Below are positions 35,006-45,000 of a stretch of 64,000 nt of DNA, one piece after another. Position numbers and translations under genes: made by a program. The DNA lies in contig NZ_FNAP01000011.1 in assembly GCF_900101965.1 (NCBI RefSeq), positions 1 to 64,000 on the forward strand, written 5' to 3'. Below the pieces are notes generated by a model. That model had not been told where the DNA came from, did not search any database, and worked only from the letters and a program-made list of their open reading frames with translations. This stretch comes from Rhodospira trueperi (GTDB taxonomy: Bacteria > Pseudomonadota > Alphaproteobacteria > Rhodospirillales > Rhodospirillaceae). Numbering within the stretch: position 1 is the first letter of the stretch; the number at the start of each line of letters is the position of its first letter.

Positions 35006-35363
35006 CGTCGCGGTCTCCATCGTCGTCGCGGCGCCATCCCATCGCGCCTTGCGTCCCGGTGCCGGACCACCGGCGGCGATCATCGTCATCGTCGTCGGAA
35101 CGTCCGCGACCTCCGTATCCGCCGTGCTCGCCCCTGGTCTGACCGGCGGCGCGATCCGGGACGGCCCGATATCCGGTGCCGGCGGTCGCTCCGGTACCGG
35201 AGGCGACCAGGGTGACCGGCTTGTCCCCGACGGAATCGCCGGCCACCGTGGCAGCGGATGGGGCGGACGTGGCGTCCGGCTGGCCGTTCTCGGCCCAGGC
35301 CATGCCGGCGCCGGCGATCAGTCCGGCGGCGACAAGACCATGAACAAGGGTGCGGATAATCAT
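34998..35363 (-). CDS. Exported Asp-rich small protein
   Basis: The protein has 121 residues. A signal peptide is clear (LVHGLVAAGLIAGAGMAWA, cut near residue 25). The mature chain is low-complexity: a Gly/Thr/Ala-rich part with AGTGYRAVPDRAAG, then GRSDDDDDDRRRW and a C-terminal end of alternating Arg and Asp (RRDDDGDRDDD). No domain is known. Acidic clusters in exported proteins often bind divalent metals. It lies between the two cytochrome b genes of the cluster, so it may be an accessory factor for metal or heme handling, but that is a guess. Confidence 0.6.
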   Translation of the reverse strand: MIIRTLVHGLVAAGLIAGAGMAWAENGQPDATSAPSAATVAGDSVGDKPVTLVASGTGATAGTGYRAVPDRAAGQTRGEHGGYGGRGRSDDDDDDRRRWSGTGTQGAMGWRRDDDGDRDDD

Positions 35364-35418
35364 GGATCAATCTCCGTAATGGGCTCGTGACGGAAAGGGG
35401 GGCTTGGGCGGGGGCGAC

Positions 35419-36102
35419 TCACGCCCGCTTGCGGCCGTCGATCATGGCGCGGACAAGATTCTCGCGATGAGCGGTGCTGCTGGCGATGACGCCCAGGATG
35501 TGCAGGGCCATCAGGGCGAGGGTCAGGTTGGCGAAAAACTCGTGGACCTCTTCCCACGACTCGCCGGCCTCGCCGTGACCGCCACCGTGCTCGCGGTGCT
35601 CCTCGTGCTCATCCTCATCGGCCAGCGCAGGGCTGACGACCGCGACCTGGGCGGTCGGTCCCATGACGGAGGCGAGCGGCCCCTCGCCTTCCTGGGCCAG
35701 CATGGCCATGCCGGTGAACGTGGTCGCGCCAAGCGAGGCGAGCAGCGCCAGTGCCATCAGGCCGCCGGCCGGGTTGTGGCCGACGAAACGCTTGGCCGAG
35801 CCGGACAGCAGTCCCTTGACGTAGGTTACGGCCTCGCCTGGGGCACGCACGAAATCGCTGAAGCGGGCATGTCCCGGCCCAACGAAGCCCCAGACCACCC
35901 GTAGAATGATGACGAGAGCGACGGCGTAGCCGGCGTTGACATGCAGCCATTCCGGCTCGCCCTCGGTGAGGTAGCAGGTGAGGAATCCGGCCACCAGCAC
36001 CCAGTGGCCGATGCGCACCACCGGGTCCCACACCTGGATCATGGACCGCTTTTCCGGGGTTTCAGGGCCGGGGGGTATGGTGTCCGCGGTTGTGTCGGTC
36101 AT
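35419..36102 (-). CDS. Cytochrome b/b6-domain membrane protein with His-rich insert
   Basis: The 227-residue protein is of the Ni/Fe-hydrogenase-type b561 family. The first motif is MIQVWDPVVRIGHWVLVAGF, with axial-ligand His, then LHVNAGYAVALVIILRVVWG and HNPAGGLMALALLASL. The last helix is FFANLTLALMALHILGVIAS. Between helices 3 and 4 is a non-family, His/Glu-rich loop (DEDEHEEHREHGGGHGEAGE) that could bind Ni, Co, Cu or Zn. It precedes the Asp-rich gene by 55 bp on the same strand, so it belongs to the same operon. It provides a second quinol-linked cytochrome in this cluster. Confidence 0.83.
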   Translation of the reverse strand: MTDTTADTIPPGPETPEKRSMIQVWDPVVRIGHWVLVAGFLTCYLTEGEPEWLHVNAGYAVALVIILRVVWGFVGPGHARFSDFVRAPGEAVTYVKGLLSGSAKRFVGHNPAGGLMALALLASLGATTFTGMAMLAQEGEGPLASVMGPTAQVAVVSPALADEDEHEEHREHGGGHGEAGESWEEVHEFFANLTLALMALHILGVIASSTAHRENLVRAMIDGRKRA

Positions 36103-36211
36103 GGGTCTTGGTTTCCTTCATCTGTCTATGGGGCGGCGGAGATCACCGGCATGGCTGAAGAGGACGGGCCACCTCATGCGTTCGAAGCGGCCCGGCCAGG
36201 GTCACCGGGAC

Positions 36212-36496
36212 CTACTCGACCACGGTCTGCCGAAGGATTTCGCCGCTCATCGGATGGACGTAGAGCTCAAGCGCGTCGCCATTGGCGGCGGTGGCCTCGA
36301 CCTCGTAGACGGTTTCCTCGACAATGACCGAGGTCACCGTGTGGCCCTTGCTTTCGACGAGCCGGGCGATCTGCTCCTTGCTCATCCACTCGGAGCGAGG
36401 GGCGGAGGCGCCCTCCGGCACGTCGTCGGACGCCAGGGCGGGACCGGCGGCAAGCAACGTCAGGGCGGTGGCGGAGGCGATCAGGGTCTTGCGCAT
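36212..36496 (-). CDS. Exported PepSY-domain protein
   Basis: The 94-residue protein has a signal peptide (MRKTLIASATALTLLAAGPA, cut near ALAS) and a PepSY-type mature part: MSKEQIARLVESKGHTVTSV, VEETVYEVEATAANGDALEL and YVHPMSGEILRQT. PepSY domains in the periplasm regulate peptidases or sense ligands and often precede two-component systems. ATG 36496 is chosen: gagagga precedes it and the signal begins there; the upstream frame is open but unrelated. It is the first gene of the leftward cytochrome operon and is divergent from a second PepSY gene with its regulator, 132 bp away. Confidence 0.85.
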   Translation of the reverse strand: MRKTLIASATALTLLAAGPALASDDVPEGASAPRSEWMSKEQIARLVESKGHTVTSVIVEETVYEVEATAANGDALELYVHPMSGEILRQTVVE

Positions 36497-36628
36497 GGCT
36501 GAGGTCCTCTCCACTGGAACGCGGCGGGGATCACCGCGCCATGGACGGGACCCTGCCACACCGATGCTGACAGGCGTCTGAGCGCGCCCGTCAGGGACCT
36601 GTCAGGAACGAGGTGTCACCATCGGCCC

Positions 36629-37054
36629 ATGACACAGCATCGCGGCGCCGCTCTTCACTTCCGTTCGTTTGCCTTGGCGCTGGCCTGCGCCGCCATCGGC
36701 GCGGCCCCGGGCGCCATGGCCGACGACGACGGATATGTCCGTCGGGGCGACGCGATGACTCGCGACACCGGTTACGTCCGCACTTCACGCGATCACGAGG
36801 ACGGCCACGGCCACCATGGTCACGATCATGACCGCGCCCGCCGGCTGCTGGAGCGCGGCGATATCCAGCCCCTCAGCGACATCCTCGCGCGGGTCCGGGA
36901 CGACCTGCCCGGACGCATCATCGCGACCGAACTCGAGCGCGAGGACGGCGCCTACGTCTACGAATTCAAGGTCGTCGATTCGGCCGGGCGGGTCCGCGAA
37001 GTCTATGTCGATGCCGCCACGGCGCGGGTTCTCAAGGTCGAGGATGACGACTGA
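36629..37054 (+). CDS. Exported PepSY-domain protein with His-rich stretch
   Basis: The 141-residue protein has a signal peptide (LALACAAIGAAPGAMA, cut near residue 31). A stretch DHEDGHGHHGHDHD at about 55-68 resembles metal-binding sites. The C-terminal PepSY-type domain has LSDILARVRDDLPGRIIATE, then AYVYEFKVVDSAGRVREVYV and DAATARVLKVEDDD. Its stop overlaps the start of the response regulator (TGATG-type), so the two are translationally coupled. This PepSY-regulator pairing is common in proteobacteria, where PepSY presumably modulates the sensor kinase. Here no kinase gene follows. Confidence 0.82.
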   Translation: MTQHRGAALHFRSFALALACAAIGAAPGAMADDDGYVRRGDAMTRDTGYVRTSRDHEDGHGHHGHDHDRARRLLERGDIQPLSDILARVRDDLPGRIIATELEREDGAYVYEFKVVDSAGRVREVYVDAATARVLKVEDDD

Positions 37055-37719
37055 TGCGGGTTCTGCTGGTTGAGGACGACGCCCGGATCGCCGCCGATGT
37101 CGCGCGCGCGCTGGAGGCCACCGGTCACCGCGTCGAGACCTGCGCCGACGGCGAGGCGGCGTGGTTCCTGGGCGACACCGAGGATTATGACCTGATCGTG
37201 CTGGATCTCGGGCTGCCCGGCATGGACGGGCTGGCGGTGCTGAAACGCTGGCGGGCCGGCGGGCGAGCCGTGCCCGTTCTGGTGCTGACCGCCCGCGGCA
37301 CCTGGTCCGAGCGGGTTGAAGGCATCGACGCCGGGGCGGATGACTACCTGCCGAAGCCGTTCCGCATGGAGGAACTGGTGGCCCGCGCCCGCGCGCTCAT
37401 CCGCCGTTCGCTGGGGCACGCGGCGGCGGTGCTGACGGTGGGGCGGCTGTCCATCGATACGCGGTCGATGAGCGTGACGGTGGACGGGGTGCCGGTGTCC
37501 GTCTCACCGCTCGAATACCGTCTGCTGGCCTATCTGGCGCACCATGGTGACCGCGTGGTGCCGACGCCGGACCTTCTGGAGCATCTGTACGGCGACGACG
37601 ACTCCCGGGAGGCCAACGCCCTGGAAGCCGTGGTCACCCGCCTGCGGCGCAAGCTGGGCACCGGGATCATCGAAACCCGGCGCGGATTCGGCTATACCCT
37701 GGCGGGCGGTCGCGGCTGA
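37054..37719 (+). CDS. OmpR/PhoB-family response regulator
   Basis: The 221-residue protein has a receiver domain (1-115) with the acidic pair VEDDA, phosphoacceptor Asp in LIVLDLGLPGMDG near 51, LVLTARGTW and KPF near 101-103. A winged-helix DNA-binding domain follows (about 125-218), with SPLEYRLLAYLAHHGDRVVP, NALEAVVTRLRRKLG and IIETRRGFGYTLAGG. The fold is complete. It starts inside the stop codon of the PepSY gene. The normal partner histidine kinase gene is absent; the next gene, 55 bp on, is convergent and encodes a GGDEF protein. It probably controls the divergent cytochrome operon. Confidence 0.9.
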   Translation: MRVLLVEDDARIAADVARALEATGHRVETCADGEAAWFLGDTEDYDLIVLDLGLPGMDGLAVLKRWRAGGRAVPVLVLTARGTWSERVEGIDAGADDYLPKPFRMEELVARARALIRRSLGHAAAVLTVGRLSIDTRSMSVTVDGVPVSVSPLEYRLLAYLAHHGDRVVPTPDLLEHLYGDDDSREANALEAVVTRLRRKLGTGIIETRRGFGYTLAGGRG

Positions 37720-37774
37720 GTCCCCGGAAATCCCGGCCCGTCGTGGCCCGTCTTGGCCCGTCTTGGCCGCGCCC

Positions 37775-39523
37775 CTAGGCCATCGCCCACCGATCACGGC
37801 CCTGCGATTTGGCGGCGTACAGGGCTTGGTCGGCCCTCTGGACCAGGGTTTCGTGGCTGTCCGTTTCCGCAGAGATCAACGCGATCCCGATGCTGACGGT
37901 GTACGACAACGGCGCCTCGCCGCCGATATCCACCCGGGCGGCGCGGATGTCGGCCAGCAGCCGTTCGGCGAATGTGATGGCCCCGTCCCGGTCCGTTTCC
38001 GGCAGAAGAATCGCGAACTCCTCGCCCCCGACGCGGCCGAGGTGATCCGTGCTTCTCAGGCAGGCCGTCCCGATCCGCGCCAGATCAACCAGAACCGCAT
38101 CACCGGCCGGGTGCCCGTGGGTATCGTTCACCCGCTTGAAGTGGTCCGCGTCCAGCAGCAGCAGCGCCAGGGGTCTGTCATGCCGCCGTGCCAGATCGAA
38201 CGCGGTGCCCACCTTTGACATGAAGGCCCGGCGGTTCAGAAGGCCGGTCAGACCGTCCGTATCGGCCTGTTTACGCAATTGGTCTTCCAGGGCCTTTCGA
38301 TCCGTGATGTCGCGCAGCACGCCGACATGCAGTCTCTCCCCGCCATATTCGGTCTCGCTGACCATGACCTCAATCGGAACCGCGGCCCCGTCCTTGCGCC
38401 TTCCGATCACATCGCGCCGCCAGCCCATGGTTCGCGCGGCCTCGATCTTGGCGTTTCCCATATAGCGGTCATGCGTCTCCGCCGTACCGGGGAACATGAG
38501 ACGGTTGACCGACGCACCGATCACCTCGGGAGGGCTGTAGCCCAGCATTTCTCCGGCGCCGCTGTTGAATTCCCGGATGATGCCATCGTCCCCGATCACG
38601 ATGACACCGTCGCGCGTGGTCTCCAGGAAGGCCCGGGCGCGGTGTTCGCTGACCTCCAAGAGAACCCTTTTGCGCAGGAACAGGTACGTCAGGATCGCCA
38701 AGCCCGCGCCGAGAGCCAAGCCAATCAGGTAGATACGGAACACGAGGCTCCCGCCGGCCGTCCATCCGTTAACGGGGACGGCCGCGAGCACCCATTGGCC
38801 GCCGGGAACCGGAACGGAGACCTTGACGGGATCGCTGTCGAACACCTCGGGCGCGCCAAGGATCATCGCGCCGTCCTCGCCTTTACCGTCGCGCCCCTTC
38901 AACGCGTATCGAACGCCATCCCTCAGCGGCGCGAGGCCGACGGTCTTGAAAAGGCTTTCGGCGTCGAGAACGAGGCTCACGATGCCCCAGTACGCATCGT
39001 CGTCCAGGACCACGGGCGTGCGGCTGATGAGGCCGCTGCCCCCCTGTTGCAGGGCGACTGGTCCGGCCAATACGGGGCTTTGGGTCTCCATGGCGCGCCG
39101 GACGGCCGGCCACTGGTCGGGCAGATCCGGATAGTACAGGCCGATGGCCGCCTCGTTGCCTTCCAGGGGATAGACATGGGTGAGGCGGTTGCCGGGCGCG
39201 ATGCCAACGTTGCGGATATGGTTTCCGAGACGATAGAGGGTTCGAAGCGCCGTCTCGATCGTTTGGTCCTCCGGGTCGGGGACGGCGATCACATGCGCGG
39301 CCAGTCCGTTGGCCAGGAACACGTTGGCGTTCAGTTCGGCTTCCAGGTGGGTGCGCAGGGCGGCGACGGTTTCGGTGATGCGCGCGCGCAGGTCCTGGAC
39401 GGCCCTGGATTGCTCTGTCCAGGCCACGAAATGCACGACCGCGAACAGCGCCAGGAACAGCCCGACGGAGGTCAGGGCATCACGAACTCTGTAATGATTG
39501 AGCCTTGGCCCGCTCCACGACAT
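37775..39523 (-). CDS. Diguanylate cyclase with periplasmic CHASE-like sensor and PAS domain
   Basis: The 582-residue protein has an N-terminal membrane helix (ALTSVGLFLALFAVVHFVAW), a CHASE-like periplasmic domain of about 230 residues (HLEAELNANVFLANGLAAHV, YPLEGNEAAIGLYYPD), a second helix near 265-285 (YLIGLALGAGLAILTYLFL), a PAS domain (about 300-420, with FLETTRDGVIVIGDDGIIRE) and a GGDEF domain with DGLTGLLNRRAF, DADHFKRVNDTHGHPAGD and an intact VGGEEF. It should synthesise cyclic di-GMP on an extracellular signal. Single gene, convergent with the response regulator. Confidence 0.9.
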   Translation of the reverse strand: MSWSGPRLNHYRVRDALTSVGLFLALFAVVHFVAWTEQSRAVQDLRARITETVAALRTHLEAELNANVFLANGLAAHVIAVPDPEDQTIETALRTLYRLGNHIRNVGIAPGNRLTHVYPLEGNEAAIGLYYPDLPDQWPAVRRAMETQSPVLAGPVALQQGGSGLISRTPVVLDDDAYWGIVSLVLDAESLFKTVGLAPLRDGVRYALKGRDGKGEDGAMILGAPEVFDSDPVKVSVPVPGGQWVLAAVPVNGWTAGGSLVFRIYLIGLALGAGLAILTYLFLRKRVLLEVSEHRARAFLETTRDGVIVIGDDGIIREFNSGAGEMLGYSPPEVIGASVNRLMFPGTAETHDRYMGNAKIEAARTMGWRRDVIGRRKDGAAVPIEVMVSETEYGGERLHVGVLRDITDRKALEDQLRKQADTDGLTGLLNRRAFMSKVGTAFDLARRHDRPLALLLLDADHFKRVNDTHGHPAGDAVLVDLARIGTACLRSTDHLGRVGGEEFAILLPETDRDGAITFAERLLADIRAARVDIGGEAPLSYTVSIGIALISAETDSHETLVQRADQALYAAKSQGRDRWAMA

Positions 39524-40246
39524 GAGGCCCCCCGCTCAATCTCCATCAGAATGACGTATCGGCGGATGGCCCGCCGGATGCCTGAACCATCCTGTCTGAT
39601 TGGGGACGGCGTTGAAAGCCCGATCGGGTGCCGCCCGCTCCAAAGATCTCGTCGGGTCGGCCGTTGGAAGCGCCTCCCCGCCCCCAGCGGTTCTCATTTT
39701 GGCCGCGCGGCCTCCGAAGGGAACGGCTGTGAGCCCCAGGCGCGAATCGAACGCCCTCCCCTGGATAGGCTATCTGATTCACACAACTCTACGTTTGTTC
39801 GTCATTGCGAGGAGCGCAGCGACGAAGCAATCCAAGGCAGATACTTGCGTTTTGTGCCCTGGATTACCCCATATATTTTATTCGGGCTTCGCTGCTCGCA
39901 ATGATGAGCATAAGTGAAGAGATGTGAATCGGATAGCCCCGAAGGGGGGAGGAGAACAGGCCGGCACCGGCCGCAGCCGGTGTTCTCCCTCCATCCTGAG
40001 AATTGCTGGCCCGCCCCGCAGCGCCGTGACAGCGGCGACCGCAGGTGTCTGGCGAGCCCAGGCCATCCCTCAACGAAACGGGCGGACTCGGTCAGTCACA
40101 TTGCCTCGCGCTACTCTTTCTGGTATAGAACGATGTCCGATGTGCCTTAGTGGCGCCCTCAGGCCGTCCGCGATGCCTGTCTCGAAGGCCGGCATCGGGC
40201 GCGGAACCAAACGAGAGCGCACCACCTGTCCAGACGGGAGACAGCC
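39524..40246. other. 720-bp gene-free region with repeat DNA
   Basis: No supported reading frame. The centre (39800-39912) is a dispersed palindromic repeat; the right part is presumably the promoter of the collar-domain gene. No tRNA was found, although a segment at 39740-39760 slightly resembles a T arm. Confidence 0.5.
39801..39907. repeat. Dispersed intergenic repeat, cgtcattgcgaggagcg type
   Basis: The left part, gtcattgcgaggagcgcagc (39801-39820), with aagcaatcca at 39826-39834, pairs imperfectly with tggatta (39860) and ttcgctgctcgcaatgatg (39889-39907). Such inverted elements recur in large numbers in many proteobacterial genomes. Only one copy occurs here. Confidence 0.65.
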
Positions 40247-40975
40247 ATGATGCTCCAGCGACAGAATCCGATCCGTCGTTCCCTGATCCCGGTCGCGCTC
40301 GGCGCCGCCGCCACACTGGGCGCCCTGACCGTCGCACCGGGCAGCGCGGGCGCGTGTGGCGACCCAAGCACGGCCTACATGGGCTCCGTCTGCATGACGG
40401 CGGCCAGCTTCTGTCCGGACCACTACCTGCCGGCCGATGGAAGCATTGTATCCATTTCAGAGTATCAGGCGTTGTTCTCGCTGCTTGGCTGTGAATACGG
40501 CGGCGACTGCCGCAGCACCTTCGCGCTGCCCGACCTGCGGGGGCGGTCCCCCGTCGGGGCCGGTCAAAGCCCCGGGTTGATGCCGGTCCAACGCGGCCAG
40601 AAGCGCGGCACGGAGGCGGTGACGCAGACCGTGGACACGATGGCCCCGCATTCCCACACCATCACGGCCACGGGCCCAGCCACCGGCGGCGGCACCATCG
40701 ACGTGGTGCCGGGCGCCGCGAGCGGGACCACCCAACCGGCGGCCGGAAACACCTATCTTCTGGGGGCTGTCGGCGGCAAAGCGAACGACGGCCCCTACAC
40801 CACAGCCTCGGCGGGCGGTGATCCCGCCAAGGTCGCCGGTGTTTCTGTCACCATGGACTCGACCGGCCTGGCGGCGGACCCCACGGGTGGCGGTAAGCCG
40901 CAGATCAACCTGCCGCCACAACTGGGGGTCCTCTTCTGCATCAACGCGGACGGGCTCTATCCGCCCCGTCCCTGA
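40247..40975 (+). CDS. Exported tail-collar (microcystin-dependent type) protein
   Basis: The 242-residue protein has a signal peptide (LIPVALGAAATLGALTVAPG, cut near GSAGA). The mature N-terminal half is a phage tail collar-like domain: ADGSIVSISEYQALFSLLGC, FALPDLRGRSPVGAGQSPG and the end MAPHSHTITATGP. A Gly/Ala/Thr-rich middle (about 155-205) is followed by INLPPQLGVLFCINADGLYP, as in MdpB-type proteins. Cysteines at 37, 49, 57, 82, 88 and near the end suggest disulfides. In phages such proteins sit on tail fibres; the exported bacterial versions are of unknown role, possibly cell-surface. It is transcribed towards the sulfotransferase and adhesin genes. ATG 40250 is an equally good start. 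Confidence 0.8.
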   Translation: MMLQRQNPIRRSLIPVALGAAATLGALTVAPGSAGACGDPSTAYMGSVCMTAASFCPDHYLPADGSIVSISEYQALFSLLGCEYGGDCRSTFALPDLRGRSPVGAGQSPGLMPVQRGQKRGTEAVTQTVDTMAPHSHTITATGPATGGGTIDVVPGAASGTTQPAAGNTYLLGAVGGKANDGPYTTASAGGDPAKVAGVSVTMDSTGLAADPTGGGKPQINLPPQLGVLFCINADGLYPPRP

Positions 40976-41122
40976 GACCGGCCGGGCCATGCCTCTCGGG
41001 CCTGTCGCAGGACGGCGCGCCCGAGAGGCGTGACACGCCTTAGGGGACATGGTATCAAGTCCAGCAAGTGAGGGTTTGTCTCCGTAACTCTGGATGCATG
41101 TCCTTTTCGGGGTGTTGGTCTC

Positions 41123-41998
41123 GTGCCTGATCCAGACGTCACCCGCCACTTCATCTCCGGCCTGCCGCGTTCGGGCTCGACCCTGCTGGCCGCGCTGTTG
41201 CGCCAGAACCCGCGTTTTCATGCCTCCATGTCCAGCGGCCTGCATGCCCTGGTCGCCGCCAACCTTCAGATCATGAGCGCCGGCAGCGAAACCTCGCTGC
41301 TGATGAGCCCTGAACAACGCCCTCGCATCCTGCGCGCCCTGTTCGAGTCGTACTACGCCGGGCTAACCGACCGGCCGGTGATCTTCGACACCAACCGGGC
41401 GTGGTGTGCCCGCCTGCCGCTGATCGCCGACCTGTTCCCGAAGGCCCGGGTGATCGCCTGCGTGCGGGATGTGTCCTGGGTGCTGGACAGCCTGGAGCGG
41501 CTGATCCGCCGCGATCCGTACGAGAACACCCGCCTGTTCGGGGGCGACGGCGGCGGGGCCACGGTCTACAGCCGGGTGGAGACCCTGACCCGGCCCAACC
41601 GGCTGGTGGGCTACCCCTGGGCGGCGCTAAAGGAAGCGTTCTACGGCGAGCAGGCCGAACGCCTGCTGGTCGTGGATTACGAATATCTCTGCCGGGCGCC
41701 GGAACAGGTGCTGCGGCTGATCTACGGCTTCCTCGACGAACCCTGGTCCGACAGCCACGACTTCGAGCACGTCGCGTTTGACGCTCCGGCCTTCGACGAG
41801 GCCCTGGGCCTGCGCGGCCTCCACCGGGTGAAGCCCCGGGTGGCGTTCGAGGAGCGCCGCACCATCCTGCCCCCGGATCTGTTCAAGAAGTACCGGGACA
41901 TGGACTTCTGGCACGACGTCACCGGCAGTCGCGCCAACGTCATCGCCGCCCAGCGGGGCGGCGCGCCGGTGCGCCCGGTCTCGCAGTCGACCGGCTAG
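41123..41998 (+). CDS. Sulfotransferase family protein
   Basis: The 291-residue cytoplasmic enzyme is predicted to transfer sulfate from PAPS. The 5'-phosphosulfate loop is FISGLPRSGSTLLAALLRQN near residues 10-29, and the 3'-phosphate region includes KARVIACVRDVSWVLDSLER (about 108-127). Later features are LLVVDYEYLCRAPEQVLRLI and FLDEPW, as in bacterial sulfotransferase-3/LpsS-like proteins. The acceptor is unknown, and could be a surface glycan, lipid or protein. The start is GTG 41123, with only a weak preceding gg-rich site; an ATG start further in would remove the P-loop. It lies 23 bp before the adhesin gene, suggesting one transcription unit, so modification of the exported product is possible. 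Confidence 0.85.
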   Translation: MPDPDVTRHFISGLPRSGSTLLAALLRQNPRFHASMSSGLHALVAANLQIMSAGSETSLLMSPEQRPRILRALFESYYAGLTDRPVIFDTNRAWCARLPLIADLFPKARVIACVRDVSWVLDSLERLIRRDPYENTRLFGGDGGGATVYSRVETLTRPNRLVGYPWAALKEAFYGEQAERLLVVDYEYLCRAPEQVLRLIYGFLDEPWSDSHDFEHVAFDAPAFDEALGLRGLHRVKPRVAFEERRTILPPDLFKKYRDMDFWHDVTGSRANVIAAQRGGAPVRPVSQSTG

Positions 41999-42021
41999 CG
42001 CCCGAAACGGAGGATCCGCTC

Positions 42022-45000
42022 ATGGGTTTCGTCGGTCAAGCCCACGCCATCCGTCCCCGCCGCCCCTTCGCGCTCGCCCTGGAGCCGCGCCTGATGTTCG
42101 ACGGCGCGGCGGCCGCCACCGCCGCCGACGCGGCGGACCCCGCGCCCGGTGACGCGCCCGAGCCCGCCCCCACGGCGGCGGATCGCGTCGAGGTCGCCCT
42201 GGTCGATACGAGCGTGGACGGCCACGAGGCGCTTGCCGAGGCGGCCCGGGACGCCGGACTGGAGGTCATCGTGGTGGCCGGCGACGGCGACGACGGCTTC
42301 GGCGGGATCATCGATGCCCTGGCGGGGCGCACCGACATCGATGCCCTGCACATTCTCTCGCACGGTGGCGTGGGGGTCATCGACCTGGGCGGCCGGATGC
42401 TGTCGGCCGAGACCCTGGACTCCGAGGCCGCGTCGGACCTGCTAGCGGTGATCTCCGGCAGCCTATCGGCGGACGGCGACCTGCTGCTGTACGGCTGTCG
42501 GATCGGCGCCGAGGACGCCGGCCAAGACTTCCTGACCCAGTTGGCCATCCGCACCGGGGCCGATGTGGCCGCCTCCGACGATCCCACTGGCGCGGCCGGC
42601 CTGGGCGGCGACTGGGACCTGGAGGTGACGACGGGTGCCATCGAGGCGACGCCGTGGACGGCGACTGGGGTGGAGGGATTCGCGGGGGTGCTGGCGTTCA
42701 ACGGGACGATCGATTTCGACAACGCTCCGACGAGTGGCGCACGGAACTCGGGCCAGCCTTCCGTGAACGCCACGTATACCTTTGGCGCCTACACGCTGGT
42801 GCTGGACGGTGAAAGCAACAGCGCATATGTCGAGGTTGTTGCTGGCGATGGGTATGCGGGATTTGGTGGGAGCACCCCAGAAACCAAGGCCACGCTTTAT
42901 TTCCAGGGCGGCGAGACTTTCGATGTGACAAGCTTGAATATTCTGAACTACGCCGCGTCGAGCGACACGTTTATTATCACATCTGACAAGGGGGATAGCT
43001 ACAATGCTGGCATTATTGCGAGCGACAGCGATAAAGATATAACCCTTACCGGATTTACGGGCATCACGAAGCTATACATTGATGCCTCGGATGGAACTCC
43101 TAATTACTTCGAAGTCGACAATATAACCTTCGCCAACCTCCAGCCCCCCGGCAACGACCCCGTTTTCACCACTGAGAACGACGGCAGCGTCTCCGAGACC
43201 GCGACCAACGGCACCGTCGTGCTGGCCGACGGCGACATCCAGGCCAACGACGGCGACGGCGGCGGCGCCGATGTCGGCATCACCTATTCCATCACCGCCG
43301 GCAACGGCAACAAGGACGGCGACGGCAACAGCGCCTTCGCCATCAATGCCAGCACCGGCGCGGTGACCGTCAACGACGCCGACGATCTGGATTTTGAAAC
43401 CACGGGCTCCTACACCCTGACCATTCGGGCCGACGACGGCGGCGGGACCGTCGACACCGATGTGACCATTACGGTGACCAATCAGGCGCCCGTGATCACG
43501 TCCGGGCAATCGTTCTCGGTTAACGAATCCGACACCAACACCACGGCGATCGGAACGGTGGCCAACACCGGCGATGACGATGGGGTGACCTTCTCCATCA
43601 AATCCGGCAACACCGGGAATGCTTTCGCCATCAATGCTTCGACCGGCCAGATCACCGTCAACGACACCAGCCAGCTCGACGCCAGCGCCACGCCCAGCTA
43701 CACGCTCGACATCCGCGCCACGGACGGCACCACCAACTCGGATGTCACCGTCACGGTTAATGTCACCGACGATGTGGGGCCCACGGTGGCGTCGGTCGCG
43801 TCGTCCTCCGGCAACGGCACCTACAAGGCCGGCGACACCATCACCGTCACCGTGCAGTTCGACGAGGTGGTGACCGTCACCGGAACGCCCTTGCTGACGC
43901 TGGAGACCGGCGCCACAGACCGGACCGCCACCTACGCCTCCGGTAGCGGCACGAATACGCTGAGCTTCACCTACACCGTGCAGGCGGGCGACACGTCCAC
44001 CGACCTGGACTACACGGCGACCACCGCGCTGGCGTTGAACGGCGGCACGATCAAGGATTCCGCCGGCAACGACGCCACGCTGACACTGGCCAACCCCGGC
44101 ACGGCCGGATCGCTGGGCGCCAATGCGGCGCTGGTGGTGGATGCGGTGGCCCCGACCGTCGCCGCCGTGTCGTCCTCCTCAGCGAACGGCCCCTATGGCG
44201 TGGGCGACACCATCACCGTCACCGTGCAGTTCGATGAGGCGGTCACCGTGACCGGAACGCCCACCCTGACGCTGGAGACCGGCACCACCGAGCGGACGGC
44301 AACCTATGCCTCCGGCAGTGGCACGGATACGCTCAGCTTCACCTACACCGTTCAGGCCGGCGACACGTCCGCCGATCTGGACTACACGGGCACCGATGCG
44401 TTGGCGCTGAACGGCGGCACGATCGAGGATTCCGCCGGCAACAACGCCACCCTGACGCTGCCCAGCCCCGGCGCGGCCGGCTCACTGGGGGCCAACAAGG
44501 CGTTGGTGGTGGACGGCACCGCCCCCACGGTGTCCGCCGTGTCGTCCTCCACCGGGGACGGCGCCTACGGGATCGGCGACACCATCACCGTGACGGTGCG
44601 GTTCGACGAAGCCGTGACCGTGACCGGAACGCCCACCCTGACGCTGGAGACCGGCACCACCGACAGGACCGCGAGCTATGCCTCCGGCAGCGGCTCCGAC
44701 ACCCTCAACTTCACCTACACCGTGCAGGCGGGCGACACCGCCGCCGACCTAGATTACACGGGCACCACCGCGCTGGCGCTGGCCAGCGGCACCATCAGGG
44801 ATTCCGCCGGCAACGACGCCACCCTGACTCTGGCCAACCCCGGCGCGACCGGCTCGCTGGGCGCCAACAAGGCCCTAGTGGTGGACGGCGTCGCCCCGAC
44901 CGTGGCCTCGGTCGCGTCGTCCTCCGGTAACGGCACCTACAAGGCCGGCGACACCATCACCGTCACCGTGCAGTTCGGCGAGGCCGTGACCGTGACCGGA

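Noticed and set aside
39740-39765. Possible tRNA T arm (gcgcgaatcgaacgc)
   Set aside because: No matching acceptor, D or anticodon arms can be drawn around it.
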